Assembly: GCF_018691265.1 (NCBI RefSeq)
Contig: NW_024881313.1
Span: 5,299,501 to 5,363,500 of the forward strand
Source: Tyto alba
Taxonomy: Eukaryota > Chordata > Aves > Strigiformes > Tytonidae
DNA: 64,000 nt
Direction of reading: 5' to 3'
Below, in pieces: positions 12,405-27,104 of this stretch; position 1 is the first letter of the stretch, and each line of letters opens with the position of its first letter. A program made the position numbers and the translations under genes. The notes under the pieces were generated by a model. The model was not told the DNA's origin, did not search any database, and saw nothing but the letters and a program-made list of their open reading frames with translations.

Positions 12405-15126
12405 GCCGGGGCGGTGCTGCCCGTGCCCTGCTCCCAGCACCCAAGCACAGCCCTGCGTGACCACGGCCGAGGCCCAGCAGGTGCTAAAACATCTGCGTCA
12501 ACACAATCTCAACCGTTTCTCCGAAACGGAGTTATGCGGAGAGACAAACTGGTTGGATCCTGCAGGCTAGCTAAAACTCAGGATAAATTTCACCGCGTCC
12601 GTGGTTTTAAAACCTCCGTGTAGGGACGTGTATAATGAGACCAAATCAAAAAAAGCTTGTCATTGACTTATGTTTTAAATCTACTCTTTCACTGGAAACC
12701 CAGATAAATTTTTAGCTACCTCTGCAGTTGTGGAAGCCAGCCAGTTTTCTCAGGACAGGTACCCACGCGGGAAGAGCTCAGCAGCTTTATTCACTTGCTA
12801 CTTACACACACACCACTTGCCTAAAAACAACCGCAGTGGGAAAAGGATTAGCGATTTGCCTTTTCCCCTTACCCCTCTCCCACATGCCACCCAGCCACTG
12901 ACAGCCAACACCTACACCCACCCCCAGCTACAAAAACATCCTATTGCCTCCTTAGCTGTTAAAAGCCAGCCTCCTCTTTCCAAACTGAGAGGACCCATGC
13001 AGGATCCCTCCTTCACCCCAGTCCGGCTCCCCACACTGGCCCCACGGGCAGGACGGGTTTCACTCGAGCCGGAGAAGCTGAGCAAAATCCTCCCGCACAT
13101 CCCTCTGGGCAGGTACCTTGCACTGGGGAAGGTGAATTTGCAGCTTGCTTAGGCAATCCCCCAGCAGCTGTTGTCAGCCAGCTGCAAAATGTTCGCCCGT
13201 GACTAGGGGAAGACACATGGCTGGGTTTGGAGGTGGCTTGCTGAGGTTTAGCTATGCACAGCTTGGAGCTGCTCTTGTTATTGTACAACGATATATTCAG
13301 GTCAAGCCCAGCTGAGGACTCCTGGACACCCCACCCCTGCCCAATGCCTCTGACAAACATGCCTGACTTTCAAATTACACAACTCCACCTATTTTAATAA
13401 ACCTGAGCACAAAGATAAGCACACGTGTATTTCATTGACTTGGGAATTATTCTGGAACAAACACATCTTTGTCAAATTTCTATAGGGCCAGTTATACCAA
13501 AATAGGATATTCTGTCTCCAAATAGAAATGTCCACACACAGGACTTCAGACATCCTAAAAGGTGCCATCAGTATGGTTCCCGTCTCCACAAAGATAAAGC
13601 CACCATTTGGTTTCTGCAGCTAGGATGGCGCTGACAAAAGCGCAGAATACCAAAAATACACTCCCAATAAATTTCTTTTTTGACTCAATGTATTTATGAC
13701 TAACGGGTATATACGCTCCGGTCTGAAGGCACGAGAAGAGCACTCAGAGACTTCTTGCTGCACAGGCTCAGCAGTGCCAAGCAGCTCTGCAAGGGCGGGG
13801 CAAGAATTTGGCTTATCAGTTGTAGCTGCTATTAATACAGAAGTATGTTAGGAGCTTTCCTTTCAATGGAGATAAACGACTTTTAGCTTTCAGGAGAGCG
13901 CAGGCCCACACCACAGAAAACACTGAAGAGCTCAGGGTGTTAGAAGAAGATTCTGCCTGCTACCTCTTCCCACTGGGTGCAGTTGTAAAACCTATATAGT
14001 TTTGGTGGGTTTTTCCCCTCCTCTTTCTGCTCTGGTTGAAAGTGTTGGGTTTCTTAAACAAAAATGAGTTGTGTTTTTTTTTTTTTTCCCAGTTATATAT
14101 CTTTATTCTATCAGATTCTGCAGCCTCTTTCTCTCCTGTCTCTTAGCTAAGAAATTATGCAAGCCCAAAATATCTCATTCCTGACACTGTTCGTGAATGA
14201 CAGGGCTGAAATAACACATTTCATTTTGTCATCTGTTTTTCTAATGACCGAGTTATAGCACATAACTGGTGCAGGTTAGAAAGAACAGTTTAAACTCCAA
14301 ATAGTCATTACGATTTTAAATATTTAATGACTAAAATTAATATTTCAGCACCAAAAGCCTTCCTAAAATATTTAAAATACGTAATTTTTTCATCTAGTAA
14401 TTTGAAAAAAAAAAAAAAAAAAAAGCAAGCCCACCAAAGCTGCCTTTCCCCACTGACTTCAGCAAGCCTGAAATCACCCCAGTCACTGCAGTCACTTGCA
14501 AACACTGAATGCAGTATTCTGTCTCATAGCAAGACGTATATTTGGGGACTTCTTTAACACATGTAGAAGAAGCTAGTGAAGCAGAACAGGTCAACTGTCT
14601 GCTTAAGAAGATGTCATTTTATCTTTAGAAAAACCCTACCCAAAATACCAGTGATGGAGAGAAGCAGCCCGCAGAAGACAAACAGAAGGTTGTTAGTCTT
14701 TTTTCTCATTAAAAAAAAAAAAATTTCCACTGAGAAATGTAGAAACTGGTACTGAGAAAAAGAATCAAAAAAGGCAGTGGTAGATCTGTAGTTCTGATAA
14801 AATGCTTTCTGCTGTGAACGGGGAAAAAAAAAAAAAAAAAAACAAAAACCCACACATTGCTTTGAGGAAGTTTTTGTTCTGCTTCTGACCTATTATCAGT
14901 CTGAACACTTTTTTTTTTTTTTTTAAATTTGTTTCATATATTTAATATAACACCTGCTCCTTGCAGTACATATTTTTGACAGTTCTTAATTGCATAATCA
15001 ACAAAACCACCAGGGAATGGCTCCACAACTGCCAACCACCCAAAGCAAAAAGATTACGTAAGATGACTGGCCATACTTCCTGTAGCCAAAAAAAACCAAG
15101 GGGGGCGGAACCCAACCCAAGTACTA

Positions 15127-15180
15127 CAGTGCTTTTCTTAGGGGTAATAAACTGCAGTGCTCTTCTTAAGGGTGATAGAG
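15127..15180. repeat. Two-copy imperfect tandem, 28-bp unit
   Basis: CAGTGCTTTTCTTAGGGGTA at 15127 is repeated with a few substitutions at 15155 (CAGTGCTCTTCTTAAGGGTG). Simple local duplication. Confidence 0.6.
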
Positions 15181-17169
15181 AAATACTATTAAGCATTATC
15201 TTCTATTTCATATTTTAGAGTTGATTATCTATTTTAAAATCTAAATTAAAAGAGATTAGTTAATATTACTAGGGAAATACCTTTTTATCATGTCAATGGA
15301 TTGCTCTCAAGGGAGGAAGTAACTTCTTCCCTACATTACCAAACTGAAAGATGAAAACTCAAGCAGTGCCACAGACAAAACCCATGGCAACTTGCTAAAA
15401 GAACAGCACAAACACACCCATGCCCTCCTGGCCGCCTCACCAGTAGCTATGTTTAGTTGCACTGAAATTTTACAATTTCACTCATTGCTGGGCAGTGTCC
15501 TACGCAACGTTCTTGCCTGTTCTGGGAGTGCTCATAGGTTCCATGTGGTCAGTGTTTCCCCTCAAGCAATAAATGTTGATCTTTGGCTCGAGAATTAACC
15601 ATCAACCCACCTTTGGTTATTCCTAAATGTGTAGCTAAACGACCACTTTCAAGCTTTAATGGGGAAAAGTGATTTATTTTAAGACCTTGGTGATGACTGA
15701 AAGACCTATCCAGTCAAAAGCAAGTCCTTGGCTGTGCTTTCAATGTTGTTCCCATCATCAGTGTCAAATGAAGCTTTCATTCACAGCTTCAGTGTGACCA
15801 GGAGAAGGACAAATCACAATTAAATCACTAAATGCTTCAAGAGCTTTCCTGCATTTTACGTTTTTGTTACCTTAACACTTGTTAAAAAAAATAAAAAAAA
15901 AAGTCCTAAGAATTTTAATCTTCAGCCTGTAGAAAGTTCAGCTGCATCTGTACATGGAGTTCACTATCACAGAACGTGCCTGCGTGCACCTGACCTCACT
16001 ATGTTCCTGAAACGCAAGTCATCCATATGGATTTGTAAGGAAAATATACACGCAGGGGGTGATGGTGGGAGGGGGAGGGTATGAAGAATAGATCTGTAAT
16101 AAAAGATGCTGGCTCTGGATATTTCAAAAAAGACTATAATAAACTCAATAATCCCATGCTAAAACATAAATAGTACTTAGATTTGGGATAGAATAATGCA
16201 ATTTTATTTTGGAGAGCATTTATTGTATTTGCAGAAGCCTCGGGTTCTAGACTAATTCTGAAAGGTCAGTCACTGTCAGGGAGAGTCACTGCTGGAGGAA
16301 CAGCATCTGCTGCAACTCGTGCACGGAGCAAAGGATCTGCACGGAGAGATGCCTGTGCCACTGCTGATGCAAAGGAGTAGGAAATGGAGGAGCTGAATCC
16401 CCACTTAGTACTAACTCACAGCTAGTCAGAGGCATGGATGAAGTATTATTATAGGTTTCAGATGAAGGGATAACAAGTGGGAGAAAACAACGTTGCCTTG
16501 TTTATGGAACAAACTGACTGAAATCGTAAGATCAGCCATACTGTATATATCAATGGAAGGGTCCATCTAGTCCAGTAGTGACTTAGATGGTGACTCATAC
16601 CAAAACCTCAGAGTGTAAGAAACAGGCAAAATTTTGAATGCTTATTCCCCAGTTTTGAAGAAAATAATGTGAAAACAGGTAGTACACATTCATACATATA
16701 AAACATACCATCCTGTGATATCACATCATAGCATAGTCTGGCATTTACAGGAATTGGGTACACGGCCATCACAGCACTACCGCTCTCGTTCGTAAGAAAA
16801 ATCTTATTCAAATTATGTTTCCCAAGCAGGGACTTCCAGTCAACCCAGAGTAACTCAGCTTCAGCGTTAAGCAGATGCCTTCTACTTTACCTGGTCCAGT
16901 TTAATACCTGGGGTCAACCCAACTCCGCTCATCAGAGGAGCCATGAGTTCCCTTCTGTCCCTCACTGTCCATGAACCGTAACTCCCGACTGTGGAAGTCA
17001 CAGAGCATCCTTCCTTCTTTCATCTACCCTGCTGGTTATCTGCCTTGCCTTCCCTCAGCAAATCATCATAAGGGTCTGCTTGTCAGAAGTGAAAAGAACA
17101 TGAAAAACATCAGCATTTTCATTTAAACTCTGCACAGCACTCAGATGTCTGTAGAACGCTTACTGAAGT

Positions 17170-17772
17170 TGTCCTGGTTTCAACTGGGGCAGAGTTTTGG
17201 GGTTTTTTTTTCCTTCTTAGTAGCCAGAATAGTACTATGATTTGGATTCAGTATGGGATTTGATATAAGAATGTTGATAATGTACTGATGTTTTCAGTTC
17301 TTGCTAAGAAATCAAGGACTTTTCAACTCCCCTTGACCCACTGCTGTGCAGGTGCACAAGAAGCTGGGAGGGAGCAAAGACAGAGGAATGGACCCAAACT
17401 GGCCAATGGAATATTCCATATCATGTAGTGTGGTGCTTGTTATATCAATAAGGGTTGACTGGGAAGCTCACTCTGGCTTCCAGGATTGCGGTTTCAGGAT
17501 TCTCTCTTCTCTCCTATCGCTAGCCAGGAACAGGCTGGGCATCAGTCAGCAGGTGGTGAGCAATCACATTGTGCATTACTCGTTTGTGTTTTCTATTATT
17601 ACTATTAATATTATCATTATTATTTTAATTTTATTTCAATTATTAAATTGTTTTTCTCTCAACCTACAAGTCTCCTTACTCCTCCAACGCTCTCTCCCAT
17701 TCCCCAGGGCTTGGGGAGGCTGAGCAAGCAGCTGTGTGGTGTTTGGCTGCCGGCCGGGTTTAAACCATGATG
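17170..17772 (+). mobile_element. Solo LTR of endogenous retrovirus (copy 1)
   Basis: A 603-bp element starting TGTCCTGGTTTCAACTGGGG. It is flanked by a perfect 5-bp target-site duplication GAAGT (17165-17169 and 17773-17777). The right end reads AAACCATGATG, so the canonical terminal CA has mutated. Promoter-like landmarks are CCAAT at 17403-17407 and an AT-rich TATATCAA at 17441-17448. An AT-rich ATT/TTA tract follows (about 17590-17645). The same layout recurs in inverse orientation at 37704-38408, showing they are one family. No gag/pol/env is present, so it is a recombined solo LTR. The 5-bp duplication is typical of class III (ERVL-like) avian elements; the class is inference. Confidence 0.88.
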
Positions 17773-20700
17773 GAAGTCAACAAAATAAATTACCCCTTGA
17801 GCAAATCCATCTCACTTTCCAGGCTCAAGGTACCCGTTTCATCAGTGTTGTATTACAGCAGCAGCTGAATTGCTTTGTTGCCGAGTAAGAAATGAGGAGG
17901 CCATCTAAGCTGTTTTGAAAAGAACAAGAGCTTTCCAGCTCACCAACAGGATTCACAGACCTTCCCTCTAACCACAATGCGACGTAGAAATGCACTGCCA
18001 AAAATCATGCCTTGCCAGCTGCACTTGAAATTACAATTACCAGCCGCTGCTGTGAAGATGCTTAGTTAACTACTCTTTTCCTACAGCATTTTACTCCATT
18101 TGGTTACTAAATGCTTCTTTATGGTCACCAGGTATGACAGCTCCTCTTTAAACACTATGTTATTGCTTTTCCCCAACCAGCCATTCCCTTGTGCTGCAAT
18201 CTGCCTAGCTATTGAAACCTGGTTTATCAAGACAATTAATTCAGTCCATTTAAAAAAAAAAAGCAAATAATTTTTCATTCATTTCAGAGGAATATGAAAA
18301 TCAAAGAGCTAATCAAACGTACAAATTTCCCTCTCCCCCCTAAAATATATACATGACATGGATTGCAGTGTCAGGTGTGGGTCGCAGATTTCCAACTACA
18401 TTGGTATTATACCACGCTTGAATTGCATCAACTGAATACCGTATCGCTGGACAGCAGTGTGACTCACATGCTAAGCCTCTCCGAAACCTCTAAAAGCCTA
18501 AACATCAACAAGGAAGAAGTACTAAGAAATCTGTTCACGGGAGACAGCATTAGATGTTTCTTCACATTTTTTTTTTTTCAGTGTCAAATTGCAGACTTAA
18601 CGATCAACCAAAGGACTTCACGTATATTCTGCAGTTTCAGTGGGCTGCTGATCACACAGCAACTATTACTTTCATTTTTTCTCATTAGAAAATACCAGTA
18701 AGACTAACGCTGGCAGATTAGGCTTTTAGGCACTGGCTAGAGAACTGTAATTGTGGGTCAAGACACTGAAAGAACAGCATGTGCCAGACTTTGTCAAGGT
18801 AAATAGTTATTACTCAGGGCTGATGCTTGCGACAGCTTCTGCAGGCAATCTGGGGACTGCTCAAAATACTCCTGGAGCTCTGGTTCCTGAGTTCTCCAGG
18901 CAGCCTGTCAAGCTGGCCTGCCACATGAGCCTGCCTCTGCTAGCTCTTTGCAAATATTACAGTGCGCAGTAAGTAGCTTAAACTACACTAAATTGTTTTG
19001 TAGCGTAAATAATTGCCGGGTTTGTTGCCAGGGCATTTTTCAAGAAGCCAACGAAGAGATAAGGCAGTGTTTGAATGGAAGCACTGGTGACCTCCAAGGT
19101 AAAGTCTCAGTAAGCGTGCTTGCTCCAGGGAACTTCTGAGATCCTTTGAGCTAAGAGAAATCCATTTCAGAATCAGCAATAACCTTGGCAACCTGACAAA
19201 TTCAATCATCTCTCAACTACACCCGTACTCAACATGGAAAATACTGGATAAGCACCAGACTTCTTATCAATACTTATGGAAATAGGGCATACCACTGGCA
19301 GTAAAACTACCTTTGAAAACAAAGAGAAAGTAGTAGGTAATTTCCAGGCTGAAATCACTTGCTGACACAGTACCCGAGTACTTTCCAAGTCAAAGTTCTG
19401 TTCAGTTACAGAAATGGCAAGTGGACATATACCTGTTGTGCACACACGAACCATACACACATCTTATTAGCTACACCAATGGGAACTGGCAATATAAAAT
19501 TACCCACAGACAGATAAGTGACCCCTAGATATTTTTATATGATGCCAGTTACAAACAACACATTAGACAGCTGTTGCTTTTACAAACTGGATTACCAACC
19601 AAAAAGAAGGTATTTGGAAATAGAGATTAAAGTATCAGTGTTTCAAAACACTGATTAAAATCCTAAGAAAAATCTTAAATGCTGCTTCCAAAGGAGTGTT
19701 TATGTTCAGAGAATTAATGTCCTTTCTCTCTTCCAAAACTTAATGTTTTTTTTACAGGAATTAAATATTTCACTGCACTAAATCAAATTCAGTTGCCCTA
19801 AAAATATTATCTTCCCCAATGTATCTCTCTGCAATAACTAATTTTTATTTATCATGGGGAAAGAAGGGCTGATGGCAGCTGTATCTTTCCTGCTGAGCAA
19901 GCAGAGCAAAAGTCGGCAAATGCCATGCAGTCTTATTGCAACATTTCTTTCTCAGTCTCTTAGATGCAGACACTGACATCACCTGACCTCTTCCTTCCTG
20001 ACTCACCCCCTGAAACGTTTGGAATCTTATGTGCCAGAAATTTCTTTTTTTTTTTTGCTCATGTTGAACTCTTGATTTATAATACAATTTTTATCTGCTG
20101 CTTGAATTGTCATTACATAGCCCTATATGTTTTAGCTTGGCTTTCTTCCTGCTGCGGATTTCCTTATTCTACCAAAACTGCTATTTTTGTGATGCACCAC
20201 CTGGTCCTGTCTAGGAAGTGCTAGTGCTGAGTCTCGTCCCCAGAGAGGAAACTGAAGCAAAAGCAATAAAGCAATAGTCTTGGCCGTAATCACGGAATTA
20301 GAAGTCCCAGTCTCACGATGGGCGTCTGGGGAGATGAGTGGGGAAGACCGAGCTGAGGCACAGTCAAAAATAAAATGAATAGTTAAGTAGTGATGTCCTG
20401 AGGCAGATCGATCCTAAGCAACCTCTATAACTGCAGCTCAAAACAGTGGGGAAGATTGGAAATATTGCAGTCAATGCAGTGCGCTCACCAAGCACTTTGA
20501 TCAACTGTCCAAACAGTTGCGTTTCTTGGGCCTTTTAAGTTGAGCAAGCCCCTGAGGGATCATCGCAACAGTCCAGTTGGATCAGCCATCCCCTCTCTCG
20601 CACAGTGGCAACTCATTCTTCAGACTCTCTTCCCCTGAAGGGCACATCACATGGCCCATCATGATGGCAGAAACCCGCTGGTGTTCTGTCTGTGTAGCTG

Positions 20701-23700
20701 CACCCATGTGTTGCACTAGCATATGAGCTGGATCTATCAACAGTTACGTTAACCATTTAAGAATGTATTAACAGTGATTTCAACCAGGCAGCTTGTTTGT
20801 TCAACAGGCTTTGTTCTCTTTCCCAGATAGCCTGTGGCAGTGGCATGAAAACAGTACTTTGGATGTAAATAGCTTCTAAGTAGCATTACTCATCACTAAA
20901 GCTGACAATTCTGAGGAGCAAACAGCATTTGGCAGGAGGAACTTTTCATGAGACTGACCAATAAGAAAATCAGGTCTGCTTCTCATTTCTTTTGTGCCCA
21001 CTAAATGTTAAGATGCGATTTTGGTTCCTTTCAGCCCCATACTCCTTTCAGAAGTTGAAAGGACACCAGGAGACATGACAAACACACAAAAACGGGAGGA
21101 AGAAAAGCAACGCTTGGGGTTTGACTGCTGTGCAGTCATCACAGCCAAGTCAAAGGAGTCGCTGGCCGGTCCACAAACACTGGCTTGAGGTCAAACAGCA
21201 AGAGGAGCAAAGGTAGAAAACTTGATGTCTGCAGGAGAAATGTGGCCCACGGCTTTCTTTCACAGTGCCCAAGCCCACACGAAATTTTTCCAATAATGAA
21301 TTAAAGTAGACCACTATCTGAAGGACTTTTTCTACCTTTAGCAGGAAAAGGACTTCCCACTCATGAAGCAGGTGCTGCCTAAATGAGAAAAATGCACAGA
21401 TTTAAATTATTTTTAAACCTGGTTAGCTCAGACTGTATAGGAAGATGACAGACCAAGAAGAAACTGATTTAAGTTTGTATTGTTTAAGAAAGTCTTATCC
21501 CAGGCTCACTTAAGAATATTTACTTCAGACCCAAAAAAGTACACTCCAGTCTTAAAACAGACCAAGTGTCAATTTATATAATCACACCCTTAGCTAAACC
21601 AGCTGAAACCTACATATTATGTATGGATGTATTTGAAATTCTACTTTGTGGTCCTACAGGCAAATACGCAATCAGCGTCTATCCCGCGGCTGTTGGGACC
21701 TGACAACCACCAAGGAATCCTCTCCAGCTCCACCAATTTGCAGAAACACAAGGATGCTGTGGGGACAATGGCTTTTCAGTCCAGGGCTAGACACGCGTCT
21801 CCGAACAAAACTGCAGTCAAGGGAACTCGGTGAAACGAACGGCCCGGACGCGGCGGGGGCAGAAGGTACCAGTTACTGCACGTCCTCCGCAGCTGGAAGC
21901 CCTCAGAGGAACGCCTCGCTGCGGTTACCCGGCCAGCTTGGTCACTGCCAGGAACTTTTCTGGAGAGCTGATGCAACTGGGTCGCTATGGCCAACAGAGA
22001 TTGAATAACCGTTGCTGACAACGCGTTCCACTTTATAGTGTCAAATCCTGCAGCACTTTATATACAGGGAAGTGCTTTACATACTTGGAAAGCACTCTAT
22101 AAAGATAGTGCTGTCCTCGACGGGGTCTGTTTTAATGATCTAGCAGGAAAACGGGAAGGGGAATGGTTGCCACCTAGCCTAAAACCAACACAACTTCTGC
22201 AACTGTAAAAAACGGCTCCTAACTGACTGATGAAAACCAGAATTTCATCTGCATTAAAGAGAAAATAAGACTCTCCAAGGTTTGAAATTTATCTAGTTTA
22301 ACTGATCTTATGGGGAAAAGACAGCACTCCTCAGAGTTAAGATTTGCTAGAAATCCAGTGAAGGTGTAATCATATACACCAAGCCCAATTACCATTTTCC
22401 ACACTGCCAACAGACTTATCTTTCAGATGTCTTGAACAAGTCAATCACCATCCAGAGTTAGAAAGATGGAAGCTCTAGTGATCCTCAGGTAGTCAAAATA
22501 ATTCTGCAGTGTTCAGAAACATGCTACTGCTTGTTGATGTCACAATCTAAGAGCATAGGCAAGACAGTGCTGTGAGCAGAGATGGTGCCTTGTGTGAAAG
22601 ATTAGAAGTATACTTGAAAATATTTCAGAGGCTGTATATACCAAAACCTTTTTTTTTTTTTCAAGCAGATACGTTACTCTAATAAAAGATATTTAATGTG
22701 CAAAACTTGCCTTGGACAAAGAGATCTGTGGCTCTGGGGAATATGGAAGAATAATTTTTGAAAGAAAATCATCGCTTATGCACATATGCTATGGTACAGC
22801 ACTTTAATATTATTTTTCAAACCGTGCATTTAAATTCAAATATGTAATGGCAAAAAGGAAGGCAAAAATCTGCCTGCGGACTGAAGACTGCCTTTATGTT
22901 TCTTCAACATAGTCCACAGTACCCCAAATACTCTTTACAGTTATTGTGCATTAGTTACAAGGTTTGGTGCATGTACTGGAGGGGAGTTTTCCTGAGAAAG
23001 TCAAGACACTTTCTTTGCAAGCTGAGGTGAACTATTAACACCTACTTACCAGGGTTTGCATTAAACCCCCCATGATTCAGCTTTGAAAAGCTCGCCAAAA
23101 AGACCTCAGATGGGAGAGGATCTTGCATCCCTACTCTAAGATCAAGCCTTGGACTACACACCCAGAGTGGAAATCCTTTTCCTGGCCAGCAGGTCCAACA
23201 GATCTTCCTTCCAAATAGAGAAAAATATAATAGAACAAAAATGATAGAGCAAAATAGCAGTCAAAGCTTCCTCGTGGACAAGCAGATTAGGAAGGCTTAG
23301 TTTCTGCACAACTACTTGCATGTGTCAAACAATTCTTCGTGAAATTCCCAAAGGGATATTTTGGCTATAAATCCTCTCTGATTCTCAGATCTTACTGCCC
23401 AAACACGGTTTCGTGGTCTGTGAGGTGGAGGAACTGTTTAGGCCAGCCACCCGGCTGCCTTCCCCACCACCTTCACAGCAACCCCCACCTTCATCCCCCC
23501 GGAGAGGGGGAGATAAGGGGCTTTATCTCATCTGAAATTAGTGATTTGCCCTGCTGTATGCCCAACAACCCTGTCGATTCCAGTCCAGATAGTCCCATCA
23601 CAACCAGACACACGTAACGAATGGAATGCAGTCACAGATTCTCGGGGAGCGGACCAACTGGTGTCACAGCCGTTAAACGCCGGTCTCATTATTTCACATG

Positions 23701-26132
23701 TCAGAAGACATGTGAGGGTATCTTTGGGCTGTGTTACTCCATGCCACGAGAGACAAGGCCATTACATTTAGCTCTTCTCAAAGCAAGCATGACCGCAATG
23801 ACACTGCTCACCGACGTGACTATTTATACATGTGAATGCCCAGCACGTCATCGGCTCTGGCATTATCAAAATGCTCGCTAGCACTTTGACAGCTATTTCC
23901 CTTCTCCCTGCAACCACTCCCCAACACTTCCCTTACCACCTTGTCTTTTCACGCCTCTTTAGTAGAAATTCATTTCTTCTGGGAAGAGGCACTCTGCTTT
24001 TGGGAAAACAAAGCCTTCCCCTCTGGGAAGACAGCTGAAAATCTCATTAGAATGGGTACCAAAGCCATGACTAATTTAAAACCACACATCACCATTATGC
24101 AATTAAACCAATGAGACTATTAGAAGGTACAAAGTTATAACCCGCTGACTGTTGATGTACACATGGAGCAAGGTAAGGTGAGCAGTTAGGGCTTCCCTGA
24201 GGGAAAGGAGGAGCAGGAACTTGAACCTGAAGGATGTGTAGGCAGCACACACACAGAAGTTGAGTGTATATATATATATTACTCACTGTCAACTCCGTAG
24301 TAAAATACATGCTTTGTTGCAGGAGCAAAACATCCGTTTTGCTTTGAGGCACAGGATACCTTAAGTGAGTTTATCCTCCTAGACAACTCTGGTAGTGAAG
24401 AAAGGGAGAGGAAGAAGTAATTTTCTTAAGCCACAAATCCTTTAAATACCAAGAAACACCGATTTCTTCATACCACAAAAAGCAGGCATGGAAAGCAAAT
24501 TGCCTTCTCTGTTTACGCACAGGAGTTACCAGAGAAAAGATCCGTAACAAAATCATCGTTGGCTTATTTGTTCTTAAACAAATGAAAATCATCAGTATGC
24601 ACCCTACTAAAGGACTCTGTGGTAATCCATAACATCAATCACATAAAAATGCTGGAGCAAAGGGAAACTCCTTTCGAACTGATCAAGTCCCTCCTTTTGG
24701 GCTAGGCTGACACTGAGTTGTAAAGGTTTTTGCAGGGTTCACGTCTACCGACAAATTCCTCTGTGGTACTGGGAAACATTTTGGAACAACTCATGCTGCA
24801 GTACCAGAGAGGCAGCATGTATGTAACATGCCCAGTAAAGTCCAAAAGGAAACTGGTTTCTGGGACCAGAAGCCCCAAGGGCTAAATTTAAGGATTCTGT
24901 GAAGGCATATCACTAATTAGATCTCAAGAAGAGTAATACAATTTTGAAGTTCTCCAAGTTGAAAGAGGATCACCGTGGGAAATACAGGGCCATTTGCAAT
25001 TATATTGTTGGTTTATGTTTTGTTAAATCTCTTGCTGATCCCCCTGTCCTGCAGAAACGTGGACAAGCATAATCCAGCTAACTAAGCATGAACATACAGC
25101 GTCTTTGTGGATGTTCACAAGGTGTCCTACTTACTCTTCAGCTACTGCCCAAGAAAGTGGATCAACTGTACGTCATGTGTCATGATGCCAGACTCGTACA
25201 GATATCCTTGATCCCTTTGGACAGCCCCCTTGAAAGGCACCGCTCACCCACATCCAGGCAACCAGCCCATGCCCAAGTTGTACTGCACAGAGATTTAGCA
25301 AGGAATGCTGTAAACAAAAAGATCCAGAGCCAAAATACTTTGCACCAGGCTTCTGCATTTAGTTCCCTGCAGTCAATGAGCAACTATAGAATGATTTGCT
25401 TCTCTATCCCAAGAGTTAGCTTGCCAAGAAGTCAGAAAATTCCTGTAGGACACAGCTGTTTTTATCTCTTAGTATTTTTAGTATCAGGAGAACAAAAAAG
25501 TTGCTGAGGCTTGGGGGGTTTTTTGAGATAATAAAAACATGCAAAATGTTTAACAAGAAGAAAGAAAAAGATCACAATATCCTAAACTAACCATATCTCT
25601 TCTCTGCTTACAAAAGCCAGAAGCTTATGTGTACTACATACCACATACGTGTAAATAAGATCCACGTGATACATTGCAGAGATATGATACACCAAATTTG
25701 TCATCCGTCCTATCCTACTCACCTACTCCCAGGAAGCAAGGAACACCTCCCGCAGTCCATACTGCTGAGCAGATGTTCACAACGTTTTTACTTTGGGATT
25801 TATTATAGTGTGGGGTTTATTGTGTTGTGCTTTGGTTTGGTTTAAATCAGCGTGCCAGAAAAGCGCTTACTTCCTTCATTGGAGAAATTACAAAATTGTA
25901 TGCTAAAAGCAGAGAAGGTGGCAGTTGCCTGAAATGAGGGTGATCACGAAAAGTACTAAAATACGACTGCAAGACTGATTCAGACCTTTACAGTCAGAAG
26001 GGCCCAACTTCTGTACCAATATTCTTGTCAGCATCTTTCACTCCACGGGATGAGAGGACCAGCAGAAGGGCAGGCGAAAGGGAACACCACGCTGGGGCCA
26101 AAGGCAACTGCTGCTCTGCTGCAGGGAGGAGC

Positions 26133-26250
26133 AGCCCCGAGGGGATGGAAGGAAGCCCCGAGGGGATGGAAGGAAGCCCCGAGGGGATGGAAGGAAGCCC
26201 CGAGGGGATGGAAGGAAGCCCCGAGGGGATGGAAGGAAGCCCCGAGGGGA
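26133..26250 (+). repeat. 21-bp minisatellite, about 5.6 copies
   Basis: Near-perfect head-to-tail array of a 21-base unit (CCCCGAGGGGATGGAAGGAA plus G). Because 21 is a multiple of three, both strands stay open and would encode seven-residue repeats (plus strand PEGMEGS). No start context, splice site or homologue supports translation. It lies inside SNX10 intron 1. Near-identity of copies suggests recent expansion. Confidence 0.92.
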
Positions 26251-27061
26251 CGTGTTCTAAGGATGCTTAACGAGGAACAGGATGCAGGAAGCTTCAAAAT
26301 GATGACCGCCACAACTTTCTCTGGGTGGGAAAGGCTATTTTGTGAGAGATGCGTGCGCAGCAACAGCGGGAGCTCTGTAAAAAATTTCTGGGAAAAGAGA
26401 CTTCGCCTTATTATGCTCCGGTGCTCATCTGTTCAGGGCTACTCCCTGACATCAGTGGCATCACCAATCCTGGCGAGATTGTGACAGTTCACCCAGAGAA
26501 GCCACATCACAACATGTTTACCAACTCCTGGCTTGATTTAATGCGCCACCTCCCCTTCTGCCTAAGAATTACTCAGTCTGGCCCAACATCCCCAGTGTTT
26601 TTTTCGCTCAGTACGCCACTGTGCTGGGGAAGGGGAACGCCAGGACACGGGGAGCCTGCAGCACAGCAAGGCACCGCTCACGTCCGAGCCACACACGGCA
26701 TCTACGCTGCAAGCATCACGGCACCGTGGGCATGCAGCAAGCGCAGAGGCACGCCAGGGCTGGTGAGAGGCCCTGCCTCCAGAATAGCGGCGCTTCAGGG
26801 GTTAACGCGGAGGAGCATAGCCAAAAAAACAACTCCTCAGTGTACTGAAAGATGTAAGGGAGAGGCTTTGGAGAGTCAAGGCAATGTTTACCCAGCTCTG
26901 CCTGCAAAGCAGGGAAGGAGGGAAAACCAGAAAACTGGACTTCTGTCAAGATAGGATCCAGGCAGTTTTTCATGAAACACAGCAATGCAGTGCTGTGATG
27001 CTACTCCAGCTTTCTACTGGGCTAGCCCTGACTGATTGTACCATAAACATATCTCAAAAGA

Positions 27062-27064
<3 letters not shown>

Positions 27065-27101
<37 letters not shown>
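27065..27101 (+). repeat. Poly(A) run, 37 bases
   Basis: The longest homopolymer in the window. No retrocopy body or target duplication was recognised 5' of it. Confidence 0.85.

Positions 27102-27104
<3 letters not shown>

Noticed and set aside
20225..20950. Possible old minus-strand LTR
   Set aside because: GC-richer with AATAAA-like and TATA-poor sequence, but no defined ends, target duplication or second copy; left unassigned.
26025..26484. Repeat-containing frames (PEGMEGS units)
   Set aside because: The 21-bp period keeps frames open; no homology or transcript signal.
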